Origin: Symmetrospora coprosmae
Taxonomy: Eukaryota; Basidiomycota; Cystobasidiomycetes; Symmetrosporaceae
DNA length: 64,000 bases
Assembly: GCA_008802785.1 (NCBI GenBank)
Contig: VUYT01000040.1
Span: forward strand, 1-64,000
Direction of reading: 5' to 3'
Below the pieces are notes generated by a model that did not search any database, had not been told where the DNA came from, and worked only from the letters and a program-made list of their open reading frames with translations. Every line of letters begins with the position of its first letter. Positions within the stretch are counted from its first letter, which is position 1. Shown here piece after piece: positions 54,206 to 64,000 of this stretch. The translations under genes were made by a program, and so were the position numbers.

Positions 54206-57108
54206 ATGCGCGAATCGTCGCACAGCTTCCCGGGCCTCAACAGGGCCTGCGTCGTCATCTCGTCGCAGCTCTACGACAGGCGAGGTGAGCATGTATCGTG
54301 ACACAGTGTCGGATGGAGGGAATCTGCAGTGCTGCCGACGCTAATGCTCGCCTGTCTGCACCTGCCTGTCTGCTCACAGCCATCGACTCGCCACTCCCGA
54401 CCCTGCCACTGCTTACGTCCCTCCAGCACCTCGCCTACCTCACATCGACCTCGCCCCGCATCCGCGAGATACTCACCCTGGACGGAGGACTGGAGCGTCT
54501 CATCAGCATTGTCGGAGGCTGCTTGGACCTGGCCATCTCACCGTCGCCCGCCGCTTCGTCAGCCCCTGCCGCCACATCCGCCCATGCAGCCCCGGCGCCC
54601 GCGCGACGTCGCAAACGGGCCCCTTTCAAGCCGTTCAGCGCCTACCGCGATGTCATCTGTGCGCTCATCAAGGAGGCAGACGGGGAGCTGTCGCAGGAGA
54701 ACCGGACCCTGCTCAAGCGCGGGAACGATTGGATCGATCTTCCCGCCGTCCTGCACACCTACGGGTATGCATTGCAGTGCCTGGTCAACGTCGGCGTGCG
54801 CGGGTCAGAGCAGATCAGGACCCGCGTCGTAGAGGCTGGCGTGCTGGGCGTGGTTGCGCGCATTCTAGGAGGATTCCTCAAGAACAGGCAGATCGAGAGG
54901 GAGCGCCGGCTGGCTCTCCTCGAACCGCAAAAGAGCATTACCCTGTGGCAAGAGGGAGCAACGAGTGAAGTCAGCCGCAGCCACGCGCCACACGCCTCTC
55001 GTGAGCGTACGACGTCCCAGGATGGAGACGACGAGGAAGGGGAAGGAAGCATAGTCATTACAGCCTCCACGCCGACGGCCCGCTCCACTCAGGCGCACAC
55101 ACACACCACACCGCAGCGCCAGGCATCGCACTCCGCTTTCGACCCGAATGCGCAAATCACAACGTCGTACGCCGAGCTGCTCCTTTCCGGTGGCTCCCGC
55201 CGAGCTGCCGCACAACAGCAAGAGGCCATTCCGTCGCAGCCCGCTACTCTCCCTCCGTCCGCCTCGCGACTCCCACTGCCCCTGTCGATCAACCGTACAA
55301 ATACGCCAGACACGATTGCGTCCGTCGACGACCAGGAGGAGGAGGAGGTCTGCTCGTCCGGGCAGGAGAATGAGAATGAACAGATGGATACAGAGGAAGA
55401 GACGGCCTCGGCTACGTCGTCTGGCAGTCGCGCAGCAAGCCGGTCCAACAGCACAACGAGACGATCTCAACGACAGCGTCGAGGCACAGTGAAAGCTGCC
55501 CCTGGCGCTGCAGTGTCGGACATTGTGGCGTCCGCTGTCATTGCGCAGCGCAGCGGTGACGAAAGCATGCAGACACCTCCGCCTGCACCCACCCCGACCG
55601 CCACTGCCGGGCGGGACGAAGACGGGGACACTGTTATGGGCGCGCAAGCGTCATCGCGCGACAGCGTCACACCGCTCGCCGACGCAGATGCTACACCCGT
55701 ATCGGCCAATCTCCCTCTACAGGGTACCGACCATGCCGCAGTTGCGCCTAGCTTTGCGCATCCTTCCATCCTCATGCCGCAGCCCGTGTCTGCACCTACA
55801 CCGTCCATCCCTTCAACCAATGTTGCAGCAGGCGCATCGTCTTCTGCGTCCGCTTCCTTGAGCGCGGCTCTGCAAGCCTTTGGATCACCCTCGGACCATC
55901 TGCTCAAGGACGACGACGTCCTGCACTGCCTGCACCTGCTCGCCTACCTCAGCAAGTACCCGCACGTCCGTGCCGTCTTTCACGACCCAGAGAACGAGAC
56001 GTGCCGTCCTCCTCCACCTTCCTCACCCTCGCATGGCGCTTCGTCGTCCGTCGCTGCGGCCTGCCCGTCGGGCAGTGCGTGCACGCGCAGCGACGAAGGA
56101 GAATGCAATACATGTCCCAGGAAGCGGCAGCGCTGTGGCGAGAATGGCGAACGCTGTGCAGGCGGAGCGTGCGCTGCAGCCGCAACGACCGGCAGCCGAG
56201 CTGCGCACTCAGAGGAGAATGATCGCGGCGAGGGGTCCTCGAGTGGCGCGCGTCACGCGCCTGGGCACGCGCACGCGCACGCGCACACCCATACACATGC
56301 GCACGAGGTAACCCATGCACACGCCCACGGGAGCGACAACGAGGACGAGGTGGACGATTTTGAGACTGCCGCTCTGGCTCGTGCGCGAGCCATGGCTGCT
56401 ATACCGCTCAAGGACCGCCAGCCCGCGGCGGAGCCGATCCGGCCTCCACGCAGCACGGCCAACAACGTCTTCTCCCTCGTCGAGCAGTTCACCTTCCGCC
56501 CTTCTGGCGCGGCAGACCGGGCGATGCGCCTGCCCACGGACATTCAGTACTGGGCGGGCGTCATCATGCGCAACGCGTGCCGGAAGGATGAGAATCGCGG
56601 GGGCATTCGCCAGTGTGCGAACATGGGCTGCGGAGTGTGGGAGAAGTTCCCGCGCGAGTTTGCGAAATGCAGGCGGTGCAGAAAGGCAAAATACTGCAGC
56701 AAAGGGTGCCAGCGACGCGCGTGGCAAGCCGGCCATCGGTGGGTAGTGCCCGTGCTGCGCTGGTTCCATGCCTACACCTATCACACGCTGACTGTGAGAC
56801 TGACCGGTGCCCCGTTTCGCAGGTACTGGTGCTCGGCCCGCAACGACACCCCGCCGCAGCAGCCGCACGCGACCGAGGGCGCCAGCCAGGCTGCCGACAA
56901 TGTGGCTGTGCAGATTGCCAACGCTGCTGCACACCCGCACGAGCACGAGCACGCACACGGCCGACACCACCACCACCACCATGCGCTCGCGCTCGGCGTC
57001 GACGACATTGCGCTCGATGGCGCAGAGCCCGTCGGACAGGTCGGCGGACCTGGGATCGGCCTTGCTGTACCAGCGAATGACGTCCGAGTCATTGGTGGAG
57101 AGCTTTGA
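54206..57108 (+). CDS. MUB1: MUB1/SamB-like MYND zinc finger protein
   Basis: Three exons: 54206-54284, 54380-56738 and 56823-57108; 907 aa. An N-terminal helical repeat region (LPLLTSLQHLAYLTSTSPRI, later YALQCLVNVGVRGSEQIR) is shared with yeast Mub1 and Aspergillus SamB. A long disordered middle follows, and near residues 770-815 a MYND finger: CANMGC, CRRCRKAKYCSKGCQRRAW, then H and RYWC. Mub1 partners the Ubr2 ubiquitin ligase to degrade Rpn4; SamB affects growth polarity. His-rich runs with alternating Ala, Thr and Glu occur near residue 690 and near the C-terminus. Intron 2 splits the MYND finger just before its last Cys; it is 84 bases long and open in frame. Confidence 0.88.
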
Positions 57109-57737
57109 CCTGTCGCTTTGCCAGTCTCGCGCAGTCTTACATATCGCATTGCAAGCATTTGCTGTCGATGGCAATGATCGCTCATTGTGATGGTGCACAG
57201 CTCGACTGTGGCGCGCTCCCCTGTTATCTTGGGGCGATGATGCAGTCAGTAACGTACGTCGCACTCGACTCGTGTATCACGCAGTACCTTTTTGTCTCCT
57301 TACACTTCCATTTATCTGTACCACGCTGCAATGACCGTATCTGCCTTCGTCGGCGTTCCTGTTCGCCTGCAGCTAGGCATGTCTCGTCCTGCGCCTCTCC
57401 TGAGACTACGCGCCGGGACCGTCAACAATATGGGGATTATGCGTTCGCAGTTGCATTTGCAGTACGATATGCGGATGGGCAGGCAGAGTATTACAGGCTG
57501 CACTGTCTGCAAGCCGCTAGTGCGCGTAGTGTACAGACAACAATGTGGACAGGCAAGGATGATGTGCTACAAGCGATCCACATTACGGCGGGCGGCTCCA
57601 GTACCGCCCGGGGACTGCCATGCTGGCCAACACACCACACAGATGCGGAGCACATCAACCCATTCTGTCCCGCAGAAGGCCAAAGCGTCAGGCCACGTCC
57701 GAAAACATGCAGATCACTCGAGCCTCTCTGCGCTCGA
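57109..57737. other. Convergent 3' region of MUB1-like and PRP18 genes
   Basis: This 629-base stretch lies between converging genes. Open frames on the plus strand (up to 246 codons) overlap the PRP18 last exon and show no family features. I see no RNA gene. Confidence 0.35.
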
Positions 57738-59337
57738 TCAGATGACGCACCTCTGGCTCAGATCGTCCGGTGGTCGTATGCTCTGCGCAAAGGTCAGAAG
57801 CCGCTTGAGCGATTGGATGTACTTGCGCGATACCTCGTCGTTTAGAACGTGTGCGACGTTGTTGCTGAAAATCTGGGTGCGGCAGTGACGTGGGCGTGGA
57901 CATGGGACGCCAAGCGGTGTCAGCTGCCGCCATTTGCACGACTTTCGCGCTATGGGTATGCTCGGGAGGGACACACCTTCTCCCGTCCGGACCGCTCGTG
58001 AATGCCAACCATGGTGACTCCGATGGGCCAGGGCGCGTTCCCGATGCTGAGGCGGAGGTACGAGTCGTTGGACTTGAGGTACTCGCGCTTCTGCATGTAG
58101 TAGACAATCTCTGCCAGGCCCTGGAGGACGTCTGGCTCGAGCTGGCGCTTGCGCAGCGACTTGAAGAGCGGCTTGAGGTACTCTGCGGACTGGAGCTGCA
58201 TGGCCGCAGCCAGTTTCCCCTGCTGGGAGCGCTTGACGGCGTCTGGGCAGCCAACGCACCGTGGTGGAAGAAGGTTTCAGCTACTATGCGTCTCGACTGC
58301 ACTGCGGACAGAAGGGGAGGCCGCGTGCACGCACCCGGCCGCTCTGCCATGGACTGCTCCCACTCCTTGAGGACGCGCTTGATGCCAAAGTAGATCTGCG
58401 GGTAGACCCTGCTGGGGTTCTTCTTGACGAGGGCGAGGTCGACTTCACGGTTCTCTGGCGCGTCGATGGCGTCGACCTTGCCCTCCCCCGCTAGCTCGGC
58501 CTCGCTCTCGCTGTTTCCTAATGGTCCTGCCGACCCTTCTCTGCTGGTGCTGGTGCTGCTCGCTGCGTCCGCAGCATCGCGCAGCTTCTGCAGCGCCGGA
58601 TTGGCCACGCGCCGCTGGAGCTCTTCGAGATCCATGCCTTTGTCCATCCCTTCGAGGGCGCGCATAAAGTCGTTCCGCTGCCCTTCTGTGCGCTCCTCGA
58701 TGAGCTCGATGGCGCGCAGGCGCAGGCGTCGCTCCTTGTCGCTCTCGCCGAACAGGCGGATGGGCTGATCCTTTGCGCGCAGCCGGCGGATCGCCTCGGT
58801 GTTTGAGATGTTGAAGGCTTCGGGCTTTGTCGAGGCTGACGACGAGCTGGCCGTCGGTTCCGATGTTCCAGCAGCGCCCGCGCCGGCTGTCAGACTCGAG
58901 GCGTCGCCGGCCGACGTCGAGGAGAAGGCCGTGTCTCGCGCTTCCTCGTCGACAATGTCATTGCCCGCTCTGACCTTGCCCTTGTCCTCGCCCTTGCCGT
59001 TCTTGAGCGTCTTTGCAGCGGCCTCTTCGGCTGCTGCGACCTATGTCCACAGACAGACAGACAGACAGACCAGTCAGCCACCGGCGACGACGACATGGGC
59101 ATGGGGACGCGGCGCACGCACCCGCTTTGCGCCTTCAAACAGCTTCCTCTCGCGCTCCTCCCTTGCGCGCTGCAGCCTGTCCTGCTCTGCCTTTTTCGCC
59201 TCGTCCCTCTTGATCCTGTCGAGGTCGGCCTTGCGCATGTACTTTTTGGCTGGCGGCGCCTCATTGACCGTCCCATTGCCATTCCCACTGTCGAGCGTCT
59301 TGCGCTTTGTGGCAATCTCTGCCTTGAGGAAGTCCAT
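57738..59337 (-). CDS. PRP18: Pre-mRNA splicing factor 18
   Basis: Four exons on the minus strand: 59337-59122, 59040-58335, 58242-57977 and 57872-57738; 440 aa. The N-terminus is a charged helix ([13 protein letters not shown]). The SFM/PRP4-like motif is [19 protein letters not shown] at about 195-215. The PRP18 domain follows: [58 protein letters not shown] and [20 protein letters not shown]. Prp18 acts with Slu7 in the second catalytic step of splicing. The final domain is almost invariant between fungi and man, so identity is secure. Exon 2 begins at CATAG|GTCGCAG, chosen over a nearby CAG for frame. The pyrimidine tract of intron 1 is a tetranucleotide repeat. Confidence 0.95.
59049..59070. 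repeat. (CAGA)n repeat in PRP18 intron 1
   Basis: Five to six CAGA units on the plus strand within intron 1 (59041-59121). On the coding strand they read (GTCT)n and lie directly before the acceptor. Confidence 0.8.
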
Positions 59338-59531
59338 GTCTGATATGCGGCGATAGGGTGGATGGTCAGCCCCTCAGCCTCAGCCACAGCGCTGAGGGAG
59401 AGCATCCCTGTCCCTGTCCCTGTCCCAGACGAGAGAGCGTGCTCCCTCCCTCCTTGCTTGACATCTCCGCAACTGCACCCGTCGATAGCACACGTACACA
59501 CACACATATATATACACACACACACACAGAC
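59338..59531. promoter_or_regulatory. Compact divergent promoter of PRP18 and COX12
   Basis: Only 194 bases separate the two start codons. The COX12 side is a CA/TA dinucleotide repeat (59495-59529) that ends two bases before the ATG. Confidence 0.5.
59495..59529. repeat. (CA)n(TA)n(CA)n microsatellite at the COX12 start
   Basis: A compound dinucleotide run immediately upstream of the COX12 ATG at 59532. It includes a short TATATATA core that is the most A/T-rich spot in this promoter. Confidence 0.8.
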
Positions 59532-60571
59532 ATGTCCGAGTCCAACTCTTACGTCCTCCAGACGGCTGGTTTCGGTGCGTCGCCCTGCCAGAGCCGCCGC
59601 CGTCTAAGCGCAAGCCGGCCCAATCGCCCCTGCCCATGTCAAGCCGCCAGAATGGGACGGGTCGGCGAGGGCATCGCAGAACTGGGAAACTGACACAGTC
59701 TCATGCCATCCTCTCCTTTGCAGATGCTCGGTACGTGGTCTCCCCGCCCTGGCAGCGTGCTGCCGCCAGCTTCCCCCGACGCACGAGCTCGAGCTGGAGC
59801 TGATGGCGATGGGATGCGATGCTGATCTCCTTCCTCCTTTCCGTGTCGGACTCTGTACATCGCCTGCCATTCATACCCGGGAACGCCCTCCACTGCTGCA
59901 CAGCTTCCCAAACACAAACCAGACCAAGCACTGCGTCAGTGACTGCTGATGCTGCTTCTCGAGACCGCCTACCTTGAAAGCCGCACTGCTGACTTCCCGT
60001 ATCCATTCCGCTCGCTCCAACGTTCGCACAACGTTTGCACGAAACAGTGGCAGAACGTGAGTGTCTGATCGCCAGCTGTGATTCAGCAGCTGCATCCAAG
60101 CAGACCACGCCCGCTTGGCTGACTCTTCTGCTGTCATCGCTGCTCCTCACGTATCAGTACGTCGACTACTTCCGATGCACCGCAGCAAAGGGAGAGGACT
60201 TTGCCCCGTGCAAGCAGGTGGGCATTGCACTGAAGCGCTTGTATTGCATTCTTGGTGCACGGCGCTGACAAGCTGAAAACGTCTCTTCTGCCATCATGTT
60301 GCAGTTCTTCCGAGCCTACCACAGCTTGTGCCCCAGTGCGTGATGAGGGAACGGAGCGAATGCCGACAGGAGCATCTACTGACGTGTGCGCCCTGCTTGC
60401 ATAATGCTGCCGTACTGGTTCCTAGACGAATGGGTAGGTTGCCTTCTTGCAGGTCTAGCACGTTCTTTCCGCAGAGCGTGGATTGGCTTACTTCGAACCC
60501 CCCGTCGACAGGTCTCGCGATGGGATGAGCAGCGGGACCAGGGAAAGTTCCCTTCGGACCTGTCGGCGTAA
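59532..60571 (+). CDS. COX12: Cytochrome c oxidase subunit VIb, with micro-exons
   Basis: Eight exons: 59532-59574, 59724-59730, 59904-59934, 60048-60056, 60158-60217, 60305-60335, 60426-60433 and 60512-60571; 82 aa, close to yeast Cox12 (83 aa). The product reads MSESNSYVLQTAGFDARFPN, then TNQTKHCWQNYVDYFRC, KGEDFAPCKQFFRAYHSLC, and PNEWVSRWDEQRDQGKFP. The twin Cys pairs are CX9C and CX10C, the signature for import by Mia40 into the mitochondrial intermembrane space, where this subunit clamps the oxidase dimer. Exons 2, 4 and 7 are only 7, 9 and 8 bases long and encode DAR, WQN and NEW. All seven introns have GT-AG ends, and skipping any micro-exon removes conserved residues or breaks frame. 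Confidence 0.9.
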
Positions 60572-60822
60572 AGGACCCAACTCCCTTCACTAGCCACGCC
60601 TCTCGTCGCCTGTCTCTAGCCCAAAGCGCGTCCGTGCGAACCATGCGAACCGCTCATCTTCTGCAATAATGGAGTCATTCTTTGGCGTGCTCTTTCCTCC
60701 TTTCCGTGCACGCTCCATGCGAGCTGAGCCTTATCAATGACACGATTGCCCTTTTGCAGTCTATTCTATTTGCAATGTGGGCATGCTGACTTTGCTGGGT
60801 ACCGGCAGACGCGGGTGAGCCA

Positions 60823-63125
60823 TCATCTGCCTTTCCGATTCTCCGTCGACCCGCTTTCACTCCTCTCGGCTAGTCGACCCTGCAGACTGTTCAGCGCCAT
60901 GCTCACACCGGCATCACTTATGCCGTTCCCGTTGCCCTCCCGCTCCCGCGAGACAGGCGTGTTTCTCCCACTGCTGCGCTTCGGTCCTCTCGCCGACGAA
61001 GATGCTGACGACCAGGGCAGCCCAAAGCGCGCGAGCGGGTACACGACGAGCGCCGTGGCCAGGCAGCTCCAGAAGAGCTTTACGTGCAGCGGAGCCGGGT
61101 CTGGGAACTTGCCTGTCGACCACTTGAGCACAATGAGCGACTCGAGCTGGCGGGAGAGTCAGCTGTCGCATGTCAGCGAGGCAGCATGAGAGATCATTGT
61201 GTCGTGTACGGAAGAGGAGTGGCGCTCACCCCAACGGTCGAGAACAGCATCACGGCGTGTGAGCCCATGCGCTTGACGCGGCGGGAGTACGTGACGTAGT
61301 GGTAGAATTCGGCCTGCGAGGAGAAGGCCGGCACGCAGCTGTTCAGCAAGCTGGTTGCCAAGTAGGTGCGGGAATGTGCGGGCTGGGAAGCCCACGTACC
61401 ACTGCAGGCAGAGCCCACGCGAACGCGGCAGCCAAACGGATGGTGACGACTGAGTTGGGTTGTACGGAGAGAGCGCGACATAGCTGTCAGCTATCATGAC
61501 CCGTGCCACCTTGTGCAAGGCACTCCCCGAAGGACAACGCGCTTACTGGGATGCTCGGCAGGTAGCCAGAGGAGCGTCTTGAGGTAGAAGACGTTGAGCT
61601 CGCTCAACAAGAATGTCGTGAGAAGCGTGATCACAGAGATGTAATTGCGCAGGCGCTTCGTGCTCTTCCACTCGAAGCGTGTCCACTCGGATGGGCTGCA
61701 ATCGATTTCTCCCAGTCAGCTGTCCAGGCCGCCTACTCAACTGCCCATCGATTCATCGATTCAATGACGTACGTCAAAGGCTCAATCATCCGCCCAAATC
61801 GGCGCTTGCGGAACCCACGCCACGAGAAGGGCGCCACATCGACATAGTGGCACGTCAGGAGGCCGATGAGCGTTCCTGCGAGATTGCACACCGAGACATC
61901 CAGGATCCACCGATCCCACCAGCACTCTATACGCAATGCATATTATTTCAGCATGTTTGGCGATCTCCTGGTCAGCATGAGCAGAGGAAGGCACTCACCC
62001 CTGAAATTGTCAATCTGATGGCTGAGCGAGTACTCGGTGATCTCGAACATGACGCTGAGGATTGTGCACGCCCAGAAATCGCGGAGGATGACGGCTTTTC
62101 CAAACCAGCCGATAAAGTGCGCGAACGCAAACAAGTCTAGCCCATCATAGAGGTTCGCAGCCGTGAAGGCGCAGTTCTGCCCGTAGTTCTTCTCGCTCGC
62201 GGGCGCGGTGAGACTCGGGTCGAACCACTGCACAAACTCGCGCCCGTGAGCGTCGTCTTGCCAGAGAAGGTAGGTCAACGTGATGCAGTAGAGAACGTTC
62301 GTGCCGAGGATCGCGCCTGTGGTTTCACGCGCGAAGGTGCCAGGATGTCATGAGGCGAAGATGAAGAAGATGAGGAGCAGATGCGCGGACTTACGCCAGA
62401 GAGCTGGGTGAGGCCGTTTGTAAGGGCCGTCCCTGAAGTTTACAACTGCAACGAGCAGGCTACGAGTCAGGCGATGGCGAGCCGAAAAGGAGCCCGAGCC
62501 CAGGTTTGAGTGTTGTAATCAGCGTCTCGTGAGGCAACGAAGGCCATATATGACGAGACAGAAGGACTACTCACAAGCCTACGACGGCTGTAATGAGGCC
62601 GGATTGGCGTTTGACTCGAGGTGGCAAGGTCAAGTTCTCCGAGTGGTAGCCGAAAAGTACGACGGCGGCTACAGCTGCGCCAAGGCAGGCCAGTACGGTT
62701 GGACGGTATGCCCACGCGACCGTCTGGTCCATCTCCATTTCCATCGGCTGTATGCGCGTATTGCCACTCGTAGCTGTCGGGCCGCTGCGAGCGCGCGATC
62801 TGGCCGCCGACGATGCTGCTGGATTCACAAAGCCGCCATTTGCCGAAGATGTTCGCTTGTGCGTATGCTGGGTCGACTGCTCGTGCTCGTGCTCGGTTTC
62901 GGTCCCTTGGTCGTCGTCCGCGCTGAATGGCTCGCCCTCGCTCGTCGACGTCAGCGTTGCAGAATTGTACGAGGTGAGGAAAGGACGCGTTGCGAAGGAG
63001 GATGTCGCGAGAGAGGACGATGAAGAGGAGGAGGGAGCAGCATCGCGAGAAGCCGTCATGTCTGGGCTTCCGACCCGTGGAGTCGCCATGGGGTCTTCGT
63101 CATCGTTCTGCGTAATGTTGCGCAT
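60823..63125 (-). CDS. Phosphatidylserine synthase, base-exchange (PTDSS) type
   Basis: Eight exons on the minus strand: 63125-62575, 62432-62395, 62316-61999, 61926-61773, 61695-61547, 61449-61400, 61313-61230 and 61146-60823; 555 aa. A Ser-rich cytosolic head of about 130 residues is followed by a multispan membrane domain. The conserved blocks are YKRPHPALWRAILG, WFDPSL, FAHFIGWFGKA, FEITEYSLSHQIDNF, ECWWDRWILDVSVCN, LTPSEWTRFEW, LSELNVFYLKTLL, and the final hydrophobic segments. They match animal PTDSS1/2 in order and spacing. That family swaps the head group of PC or PE for serine in the ER, whereas model yeasts use the unrelated CDP-DAG enzyme Cho1. Exon 2 uses the acceptor AACTTCAG because an earlier CAG breaks the RPHPALW frame. 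Confidence 0.9.
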
Positions 63126-63405
63126 CGTTGCCAGGTATAGACTTTGCTCGTGCAGTGAGCTGATCTCCAGTGGAGCCTAGATGTAGGAGGGTACAGCGGT
63201 CCTACACAAACGAAAAAGCTGTGCTCCTGCTACTTTGCCATTGGAAGGCCTCAGATGGGAAGACCAGAAGCGCGCGTAAGGCCATTCAGTTCGTACCTGT
63301 ACCTGAAGCCGAATATTGCCACCTCGGGTCAGACCCGAGGGGGACGTCTTCGTCGCTCGACCTCTCCGCCTCTGTGCACACCTTCCTTGGCCCATCGCGT
63401 TGATC

Positions 63406-64000
63406 ATGAGCGGGCAAGCAGCGGCAATGTCGTCGCAGTCCAGTCCGCGCGCGTCGGGCAGCAGCGCCAGCAATCGAATCAACGTGCTCGTCTATTCCGG
63501 ACCAGGCGTTTCCGAGACAAGCCTGCACCACCTGAAGCAATCGTTGCGCGCGCTGCTGTCAACACGGTACGACGTGCTCTCCGTGACGGCCGAGTCGCTC
63601 ATCAACGATCCCTGGACGCACAAGTGCGCTCTGCTCTGCTTCCCAGGCGGCCGGGACCTCGGCTACGTCTCGTCGCTGGGCGAGGCGGGTTGCGAGCGCG
63701 TCTCGCGCTGGGTGCGCAATGAAGGCGGTCGCTACCTCGGCCTGTGCGCAGGCGCGTACTTTGCCTCTGCGCGCGTCGACTTTGAGCGCGGCAGGGAAGG
63801 GTTCGAGGTGCGCGGCGAGCGGGCCCTGCGCTTCTTCCCGGGCGCATGTACGGGTGCAGCGTATCCGGGCTTTGTCTACGACTCGGAGGAGGGTGCGCGG
63901 AACGCAGCTATCTCCCTCGAGGCAGAAGAGCTATGGGATGCGGCTTGGCCGGAGAGGGTTAAAGGTGCGATAACGCCGCTGCGCATATATCACAATGGAG
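63406..64000 (+). CDS. BPL1: Biotin-protein ligase, N-terminal part (cut by window end)
   Basis: An open frame begins at ATG 63406 and runs off the window with no stop; about 198 residues are visible. After a Ser/Ala-rich head it reads INVLVYSGPGVSETSLHHL, CALLCFPGGRDLGYVSSL, and GGRYLGLCAGAYFASARVDF. This is the BPL_N domain, a glutamine-amidotransferase-like fold found at the N-terminus of eukaryotic biotin-protein ligases. The nucleophile-elbow Cys of that fold is kept (LCAGA). The catalytic ligase domain would lie beyond the window. The full protein would biotinylate acetyl-CoA and pyruvate carboxylases. An upstream ATG in this frame is not seen. The gene is divergent from the phosphatidylserine synthase, 280 bases away. 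Confidence 0.82.
   Translation, partial: MSGQAAAMSSQSSPRASGSSASNRINVLVYSGPGVSETSLHHLKQSLRALLSTRYDVLSVTAESLINDPWTHKCALLCFPGGRDLGYVSSLGEAGCERVSRWVRNEGGRYLGLCAGAYFASARVDFERGREGFEVRGERALRFFPGACTGAAYPGFVYDSEEGARNAAISLEAEELWDAAWPERVKGAITPLRIYHNG

Noticed and set aside
60480-60500. TTCGAACCCC resembling a tRNA B box
   Set aside because: It lies in COX12 intron 7 and no A box or cloverleaf could be drawn around it.

Overview
This window is nuclear DNA from an intron-rich basidiomycete fungus. The evidence is short GT-AG introns (about 40-170 bases, many with CTNA-type branch sites) in nearly every gene, GC-rich codon use, and fungal families such as full-size PDR transporters, D-arabinono-lactone oxidase and a MUB1/SamB MYND protein. 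I lean towards Ustilaginomycotina or a nearby yeast-like lineage but cannot fix the genus. I see no rRNA, tRNA, CRISPR array or recognisable transposon. Gene models were built by hand: splice sites were chosen to keep reading frame and protein-family homology, and the exon lengths of each complete model add up to a multiple of three.

Layout. 1-4.1 kb: a vWA protein with a Q/Y/P-rich tail, a 5' fragment of the ribosomal protein eS6 gene, and a Yip1-family Golgi protein. 4.2-8.8 kb: two head-to-tail copies of a gene family I do not recognise (C2HC-like finger, acidic/basic linker, conserved C-terminal helical block) with matching six-exon structures. 9.5-13.8 kb: a B-type cyclin and ARPC2. 14.3-18.1 kb: a large ArAE/FUSC-type membrane protein. 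18.8-30.3 kb: two tandem full-size PDR (ABCG) transporters with a 220-base identical stretch in the second nucleotide-binding domain. 30.5-38.1 kb: a UBX/TUG-like protein, a Yap-like bZIP and a TPR-SET protein. 38.4-44.0 kb: a secreted FAS1 protein with His clusters, D-arabinono-1,4-lactone oxidase and a pyridoxal-reductase-like aldo-keto reductase. 44.4-51.4 kb: TRM61, a BRCT-containing family X DNA polymerase and cytochrome c haem lyase. 51.5-60.6 kb: an HST2/SIRT2 sirtuin, a MUB1-like MYND protein, PRP18 and COX12. 60.8-64 kb: a base-exchange-type phosphatidylserine synthase and the 5' end of biotin-protein ligase, cut by the window edge.

Most genes are housekeeping and not functionally linked. 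The accessory signals are the two duplicated loci (the unknown finger family and the PDR pair), the broken eS6 copy, and unusual splicing: two GC-AG introns, introns that could be retained in frame, and 7-, 8- and 9-base micro-exons in COX12. The unknown tandem family is the best candidate for undescribed biology.
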